Shown here in pieces: positions 56,350 through 64,000 of a DNA stretch of 64,000 nt (position 1 is the stretch's first letter; each line of letters begins with the position of its first letter). The stretch spans positions 62,001 through 126,000 of the forward strand of contig MAAM01000005.1 of assembly GCA_002162695.1 (NCBI GenBank), written 5' to 3'. The position numbers were made by a program, and so were the translations under genes. The notes beneath the pieces are model-generated. The model was not told the DNA's origin. It worked only from the letters and a program-made list of their open reading frames with translations, and searched no databases. This stretch comes from Cycloclasticus sp. 46_120_T64. GTDB taxonomy: Bacteria; Pseudomonadota; Gammaproteobacteria; Methylococcales; Cycloclasticaceae.

Positions 56350-56374
56350 TCCCTTTCTCGCCACTTTGCCCCAC
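56350..56374 (-). promoter_or_regulatory. MraZ-type operator: three 10-bp-spaced boxes
   Basis: Minus strand GTGGGgcaaaGTGGCgagaaAGGGA, matching the known triple (G)TGGG-N5 MraZ box architecture. Confidence 0.72.
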
Positions 56375-56382
56375 TTTTTTGC

Positions 56383-56412
56383 ACTATAGGGATGAAAATA
56401 CCACTCTGTCAA
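56383..56412 (-). promoter_or_regulatory. Predicted sigma70 promoter of mraZ/dcw operon
   Basis: Minus strand TTGACA - 18 bp - TATAGT directly upstream of the MraZ boxes. Confidence 0.75.
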
Positions 56413-56740
56413 GCATCCCATTCCATAAATTCTTGCTTTGCGAACAAACACTTAGCAGCGCCTCACAAGCCAGCCACAGAAGACGAGGTGAAAACCAAAT
56501 AAAATCAATGAAAATCATACTCTTGCGGCCATTTCCTCACAAAAAAGCTGAGAAATAAAAAAAGAGCAAGAAAGAATCTAGAATAGCTCACAGGCACCGA
56601 GCTTAGCGGCAAGCACTGCCGAGCTTAAAACAAGCGTTTGCTTTAAGTTGAAAAAATGCCTTATTCGAGGGCCATTTCAGTCATATATCCAACTAAAATA
56701 GAATATGGGGGATTTAGCGATTAAAGCGAAAAACACTAAC

Positions 56741-56766
56741 AAAAAAAGCAACCAGAAAATGGTTGC
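56741..56766 (-). terminator. Rho-independent terminator of rnpB
   Basis: Minus strand GCAACCA-TTTTC-TGGTTGC followed by TTTTTTT. Confidence 0.85.
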
Positions 56767-56798
56767 CGTACACGCTGCGGACAATATGAAAAAATAAG

Positions 56799-57160
<362 letters not shown>

Positions 57161-57162
57161 GC

Positions 57163-57191
57163 AGTGTACAAATTATTTAGCCATCGAGCAA
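57163..57191 (-). promoter_or_regulatory. Predicted sigma70 promoter of rnpB
   Basis: Minus strand TTGCTC - 17 bp - TACACT, immediately upstream of the RNA 5' end. Confidence 0.7.
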
Positions 57192-57194
57192 TTA

Positions 57195-58064
57195 TTAATC
57201 GGCTTCATTTTCACTATTTAATGCTAACGCCGCCTTATACAGCTCCTTTTTCGCTTGCCCGCTTAGTTTGACCGCCAGTTTGACCGCCGTTTTTACTGAG
57301 CACTCACTCAGCAAAACACCGAGTAACTCAAGGTCATCATCAGTCAAGCCATCGGCTTTACGCTGCTTTCTATCAAAACCCGCGATTAACACGACAAATT
57401 CACCACGCTGCATATTACTATCATCACGTACTTGCTGATGCACCTCTTGCACGGTGCCGGTAACGATGGTTTCGAAGGTTTTTGTCAGCTCGCGAGCGAT
57501 CGATATCTTATGCTCGGCGTCATACACCGCGACAACATCGTCTAGGCACTTCACGATGCGGTGGCTAGACTCATAAAAAACCAATGTCGACGGTTGCTTT
57601 TGATAGGACTCAAACAAGGCCCGCCTAGCACCGGATGTACGCGGCGCAAAGCCCTCAAAACTAAACCGGTCGGTAGCAATGCCGGAGGCACTCAAGGCGG
57701 CAATCAAGGCGCAAGCACCAGGGATCGGCATCACTTGGAAACCCGCTAATTTAACCTGTGCCACCAAGGAGTAACCCGGGTCATTAATTAACGGGGTTCC
57801 GGCATCGGAGATTAATGCTATCGATTCGCCTTGCTGCAGCTTTTCGATCAAGTAACGCCCCTTAGTATCCTCATTATGTTCGTGGTAGGCGGTCATCGGG
57901 GTTTGAATCGAATAATGATTCAGCAATACTTTACTGTTACGGGTATCCTCTGCCGCGATCAAATTAACCGACTTGAGCACCTCTAAGGCGCGCAAGCTGA
58001 TATCGGCCAGGTTACCAATGGGTGTTGCAACGATATAAAGTATGCCTTTAAAGTTTGACATCAC
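57195..58064 (-). CDS. rsmI: 16S rRNA (cytidine1402-2'-O)-methyltransferase
   Basis: LYIVATPIGNLADISLRALEVL, AAEDTRNSKVLLNHY, ALISDAGTPLINDPGY. Confidence 0.97.
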   Translation of the reverse strand: MMSNFKGILYIVATPIGNLADISLRALEVLKSVNLIAAEDTRNSKVLLNHYSIQTPMTAYHEHNEDTKGRYLIEKLQQGESIALISDAGTPLINDPGYSLVAQVKLAGFQVMPIPGACALIAALSASGIATDRFSFEGFAPRTSGARRALFESYQKQPSTLVFYESSHRIVKCLDDVVAVYDAEHKISIARELTKTFETIVTGTVQEVHQQVRDDSNMQRGEFVVLIAGFDRKQRKADGLTDDDLELLGVLLSECSVKTAVKLAVKLSGQAKKELYKAALALNSENEAD

Positions 58065-58131
58065 TGCCTCCGAAAAAGATACTGAGTCTTCTATTTTTCA
58101 TTTTTTAAATATACACGTCGATAGTTTATTC

Positions 58132-60074
58132 ATGGTTCATTATAAAATCGCTTCAATTACGACCCTAAGGTTAATCTCTTTTTTACTCATTACGCTGATT
58201 CTTGCGAGCTGCGCCAGTGTAGAACCCAGCCAGCAACGAGCAATAGCGCAGTCTAACCCATTGCAACAGCAAGCCCAAGTTGCTTTATCACGGGGTCAAT
58301 ACGAGCTAGCCGCACAATTGTTCGAGCAACTCGCCAAACAGGGCGGGGCCAAACAACGAAACCAATACCTGATCTCTGCCATTGAAGCCCACCTCGATGC
58401 GGGGCAACTCCAGCAGGCTCACCAGCTCGTCGCCAATATGCGGCAACATATCGCATCACTGAGCCGTACTGAAAAAATCAGCTTAGCCCAAGTCTTACTC
58501 AAACAAGGCAAGGCCGAGCAAAGCACTCAATTACTCAATAACATCGATCAACGCCAATTAAGCCCTGCGCAACGAATCCGTTTACTCGAACTCAGTAGCG
58601 ATGCATTTTTCCAAGCAGGGAATTTAATGGAAAGCGCCATTGAGCGCATTGCACTGGATGCACTGTTACAACAGCCCAGCGCAAAACTGCGTAACCAAAC
58701 CAGCTTATTAGAAACACTATCGTTATTATCCCAGCAGAGCTTAGACTTCATCCGCCCAACGGTCAGCAGTACCGTCGCTGGCTGGATAGAGTTGGCGGGC
58801 TTATTAAGGCAAAACAATCGTTTCGAGCCGAATAGCCTAGAAGTTGACCTGTGGAAAAGCCTATACCCCAGCCACGCGGCGAATACCCAATTGCTGAGCA
58901 CCCTTGCCAGCCAAGCAAAAACTAATTTCAACACCGTCAATAAACTCGCGGTGTTCCTGCCAAGCCAAGGTGGTTTTGCCAAGGCGGCACAAAGTATTCG
59001 TCAAGGCATTAGCGCGGCAGCCTATAACATGGCGGATGAATGGCCGTTAAACATCCATTTTTACGACACCTCGTCGGCCTCGATCGAGGCCCTTTACCAG
59101 CAGGCTATTGATGAGGGTATGGAAGCCATCATCGGCCCATTGGATAAAACAAACGCCGCAAAAATAGCCGCCATTGAAGCGTTAGCTATCCCCGTTGTTT
59201 CACTCAATAAGGCTTCGTTTAATGCGCAGAAAAATTATTATGAGTTTTCCTTAAACCCGGAAGAGGATGTCACCCAGACACTCAGCCTCGCTTGGTTAAA
59301 AGGCCACGAAAAAGCGCTTATCCTAAGCCCGCAATCGGCTTACGGCGAACGCCTAGCTCAGCACTTTTCCACCACCTGGCAACAACTAGGCGGGCAAGTA
59401 CTCGACGCACAAAGCTATCCCTTGAAGCAGGCCGATTACTCCACCGTCATCAAAAATTTGCTACAGCTTGATGACAGCATTCACCGCTTCAAACAGCTAC
59501 GCCAGCGCTTGAACCTGAACTTGACATTTAACGAACGACGCCGTCACGATGCAGATTTCGTTTTCCTCATCGCAGCACCGCGCGAAGGCCGCTTAATAAA
59601 ACCCCAGCTACGCTTCCACCGCGCCGCTAAATTACCGGTATTTAGCAATTCAAAAATTTACTCTGCCGAACTCAATACGGTGGCCAATCGAGACTTAGAC
59701 GGCGTTTCGTTTTGTGACATCCCATGGCTTATTGAAGCTGAAAACCCCGATGATCAAGCGCTAAATGAGTCATCAAAACTATGGCCAAACACCCGTGGTG
59801 CGCACCGTCGTTTGCTGGCCTTAGGGTATGATGCCTACCAAACAATCCCGCATTTACAACGTTTACGTACTAATGACTTTGCCCGTCTAAAGGGTAAAAC
59901 TGGCATTATTGCTATTCAACAAAATGGGCTGATTAAACGACAAATCAACTGCGGTTACTTTCAGCGTGGACGGATCAAATCACTGGGCTTAGCCCCCCAG
60001 CTTGAGACCGCCAGTAAGCTACCCGACGTACAAATACCTCCAACCAATGCCCCGAGCAACACTCAACCGCTATA

Positions 60075-60075
<1 letters not shown>
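58132..60075 (+). CDS. lpoA: Penicillin-binding protein activator LpoA (LppC family lipoprotein)
   Basis: Lipobox LILASCAS from start at 58132; rsmI/lpoA divergent pair; periplasmic-binding-like C-terminal domain. Confidence 0.92.
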
Positions 60076-61035
<960 letters not shown>

Positions 61036-61041
61036 AACCAG

Positions 61042-61632
61042 ATGAATATTCATAAAACAGCCTTATTATTCTGCTTATGCAGCAGCTTCCTTGTTTCCGG
61101 CTGCACCGCCATCGCCGTTGGCAGCGCCGCGACTACCGGGGTGGCAATTGCCCATGACAGACGTACCACCGGCACCGTCGTCGACGACCAAACTATTGAA
61201 CTAAAAGCACTGCGCACGCTGTATGCCGATGACAGCATCCGGATCAACACACACATTAATGCCACCAGCTATAATGGCGTATTACTGCTCACCGGTGAAG
61301 CTCCCACAGAAGCTTTGCGCAGTCATATCATCAGACAAATACGCCGAATTCCAAATATTCGCAAAATTCATAATGAAATTCTGCTGGCAGCGCCAAGCGC
61401 GGTCGTTTCTAGAAGCAGTGACGCCTATGTCACTAGCAAGGCAAAAATCACCTTATTAACACTGAATCATATCCAAGGTTTTGATCCGACTCGGGTGAAA
61501 GTTGTTACCGAAAATGGCGTAGTTTACCTGCTCGGCTTATTAAAGCAGCACGAGGTCAACCCAGTGGTTGAAACCATTCGTCGAGTTGGTGGAGTGCAAC
61601 GCGTCATCAAGCTAATTGAAATTATTGCTTAA
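61042..61632 (+). CDS. dolP: BON-domain outer-membrane lipoprotein DolP (YraP-like)
   Basis: Lipobox (LVSGCTA), two BON-like repeats. Confidence 0.9.
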   Translation: MNIHKTALLFCLCSSFLVSGCTAIAVGSAATTGVAIAHDRRTTGTVVDDQTIELKALRTLYADDSIRINTHINATSYNGVLLLTGEAPTEALRSHIIRQIRRIPNIRKIHNEILLAAPSAVVSRSSDAYVTSKAKITLLTLNHIQGFDPTRVKVVTENGVVYLLGLLKQHEVNPVVETIRRVGGVQRVIKLIEIIA

Positions 61633-63023
61633 TGCCAACAACCGCTAACGACTTTTTAACAGCGCTTAAAACTCTCTACCCCAAAGATCAGTCCTTATTA
61701 ACCGAGCAGGCCGATTGCTGGGCCTATGGCTACGACAATAGCCGCCGACAAGCGCAAGCGCGAGCGGTTGTTTTCCCATGCTCGCAGCAACAAGTGGTCG
61801 ACACGGTTAAGCTCTGCAATCAATACCGGGTCAACATCACCGCGCGTGGCGCAGGCACCGGCACAACCGGCGCGAGTGTCCCCATCCACAATGCTATCGT
61901 CTTATCCACCGAAAAAATGGATAAGATTATCAACATCGACCCAGACAACCGTCTGATGGTGGTAGAACCGGGGGTTAGCAATCAAGCCGTGCAATTAGCC
62001 GCCGCTGAACACGGCTTCTTCTGGCCGCCCGACCCGACTAGCTCAAGCATTTGTACGATTGGAGGCAACCTCGCTTATAATTCTGCCGGCCCTAGGGCAG
62101 TGAAATACGGCACACCACGTGAAAACACCTTGGGCCTGAGTTGCGTAACCGGTGCCGGAGAAAGCCTTAAAACCGGCGCTTACACCACCAAAAGTGTGGT
62201 CGGTTATGATTTAACCCGCCTCATCATCGGCTCCGAAGGGACCCTCGCGATCATCACCCAAGCCACCTTGAAACTAACCCCCTTAGCCGAGGCGAAACAC
62301 ACCATCCAAGCCATTTATAGTTCGGTTGAATCGGCCGCCAAGGCAGTCGCTAACATCATGGCGCAATCTATCACCCCCTGCGCCCTAGAATTTATGGATG
62401 CGACGGCTATTGCTCTGGTCAAAGACAAAGCCCAGCTTGAACTACCCGATAATGCGCAAGCACTGCTAATGATAGAAGTCGATGGTGAGCAATTTGGCAT
62501 CGAAAAAATGTCTCAGGAAGTCATCCGCAGCGCTTCGGTTGCGGGGGTAATCGATGTCCAACTGGCCACAACAAAGCAGCAAATCAAACAGTTATGGCAA
62601 GCACGCAAAGCGCTATCACCCTCTTTGCGAAAAATGGCACCAAAAAAAATAAATGAGGACGTGGTCGTGCCCGTGAGTGAGATCCCCGCCTTGATCCATG
62701 GCCTACAACGACTATCAACGGAATACCAAATCCCCATCGTTAACTTTGGTCACGCCGGTAACGGCAATATCCACGTGAATCTGCTAGTACAGGCCGAACA
62801 ACTAGAAAATGCGAAAGAATGCCTGAGCCAAGTATTCGCACTGGTTATACGACTCAATGGCAGCCTCTCTGGCGAGCACGGCATTGGCCTCGAAAAGCGC
62901 GATTATATCGGTTTGGAACTCGACTCGGTGGCCATTAGTTTGATGAAAAAAATAAAACAACAGTTTGATCCGCTAAATTTATTGAACCCAGATAAGGTAT
63001 TTCCAGTCAACATAGAGACCTAG
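61632..63023 (+). CDS. FAD-binding oxidase (GlcD/D-lactate dehydrogenase-like)
   Basis: ITARGAGTGTTGASVPIHNAIVLS, GSEGTLAIITQATLKL, NFGHAGNGNIHVNLL, SGEHGIGLEKRDY. Confidence 0.92.
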   Translation: MPTTANDFLTALKTLYPKDQSLLTEQADCWAYGYDNSRRQAQARAVVFPCSQQQVVDTVKLCNQYRVNITARGAGTGTTGASVPIHNAIVLSTEKMDKIINIDPDNRLMVVEPGVSNQAVQLAAAEHGFFWPPDPTSSSICTIGGNLAYNSAGPRAVKYGTPRENTLGLSCVTGAGESLKTGAYTTKSVVGYDLTRLIIGSEGTLAIITQATLKLTPLAEAKHTIQAIYSSVESAAKAVANIMAQSITPCALEFMDATAIALVKDKAQLELPDNAQALLMIEVDGEQFGIEKMSQEVIRSASVAGVIDVQLATTKQQIKQLWQARKALSPSLRKMAPKKINEDVVVPVSEIPALIHGLQRLSTEYQIPIVNFGHAGNGNIHVNLLVQAEQLENAKECLSQVFALVIRLNGSLSGEHGIGLEKRDYIGLELDSVAISLMKKIKQQFDPLNLLNPDKVFPVNIET

Positions 63024-63103
63024 AGCGGCAGAATCCACTTGCCAAACGGCATCACAAGCTCTTATTCTTAGTTCGACACTTATAGACAATAAGGACATTT
63101 AGC

Positions 63104-63550
63104 ATGACTGCTTATCAACACATTCTCGTGGCCTTAGACACCAGCCAGCAAGCCCCGCAAGTGTTAAGTAAAGCCCATGACTTGGCACAACAACATAAAG
63201 CCAAGCTATCGTTATTACACGTGATCGAACCCATGGTGGATGCCGCCAATTACGCCTTCGACGGCACTATCGCGGTCGATTTACTGCCCTTACAAAATAA
63301 CGCCGAAACCGTGGCTAAAGACAACATCAAAAAACTCGCGACCAGCTTTTCCATCCCTGATCAGCAGCTATATACCCTATTCGGCCAGCCCGCCAGTCAA
63401 ATCCACCAATTCAGCGAACAACACGATTGCGACTTAATCGTTATTGGTAGTCATGGCCGGCACGGCTTAGCCCTACTCCTAGGTTCAACCGCCAACGCGG
63501 TATTACACGGGGCCAGCTGTGATGTGTTAGCGGTGCGCTTTAAAGATTAA
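63104..63550 (+). CDS. Universal stress protein UspA family
   Basis: HILVALDTSQQAPQVLSKA, VIGSHGRHGLALLLGSTANAVLHGASCDVLAVR. Confidence 0.93.
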   Translation: MTAYQHILVALDTSQQAPQVLSKAHDLAQQHKAKLSLLHVIEPMVDAANYAFDGTIAVDLLPLQNNAETVAKDNIKKLATSFSIPDQQLYTLFGQPASQIHQFSEQHDCDLIVIGSHGRHGLALLLGSTANAVLHGASCDVLAVRFKD

Positions 63551-63556
63551 AACGCG

Positions 63557-64000
<444 letters not shown>

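Noticed and set aside
56324-56374. N-terminal extension of mraZ
   Set aside because: Would translate the MraZ boxes; conserved N-terminus (FRG...LDAKGRLSIPTRYR) begins at GTG 56323.

Overview
Gammaproteobacterial chromosomal window. Most of it is conserved housekeeping sequence: bepA C-terminus (truncated), RDD protein, lptG/lptF, pepA, holC, valS, a two-receiver response regulator, pilBCD-coaE-zapD-yacG, a Nudix/ThiE fusion, argJ, secA, an M23 peptidase, a DciA-like protein, lpxC, the full dcw division/cell-wall cluster (ftsZ to mraZ), rnpB, rsmI, lpoA, yraN, diaA, dolP, an FAD oxidase, uspA and nadC (truncated). A visibly AT-rich surface-glycan island (about 9.5-25.1 kb) sits between the response regulator and pilB. 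It encodes most of a pseudaminic acid (Pse) pathway (pseB, pseC, pseF, pseG, pseI, with no recognisable pseH), three methyltransferases, a WbqC-family protein, an FAD/NAD-binding oxidoreductase, a sialyltransferase-like protein with DEG and HP motifs, a flippase-like membrane protein and GT2/GT4 glycosyltransferases. The most interesting signals are: (i) clustering of G/C homopolymers of 7-9 nt in and beside the Pse genes, including a G9 run encoding the SAM-binding glycine loop of a putative sugar methyltransferase, which suggests phase variation; (ii) an unassigned candidate nonulosonate transferase; (iii) the missing PseH step; (iv) two diverged copies of a non-coding repeat, at 1181-1262 (+) and 35936-36078 (-), one with an internal deletion; and (v) a pseudo-receiver domain in the response regulator. 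All calls were made by reading the sequence; no searches were run.
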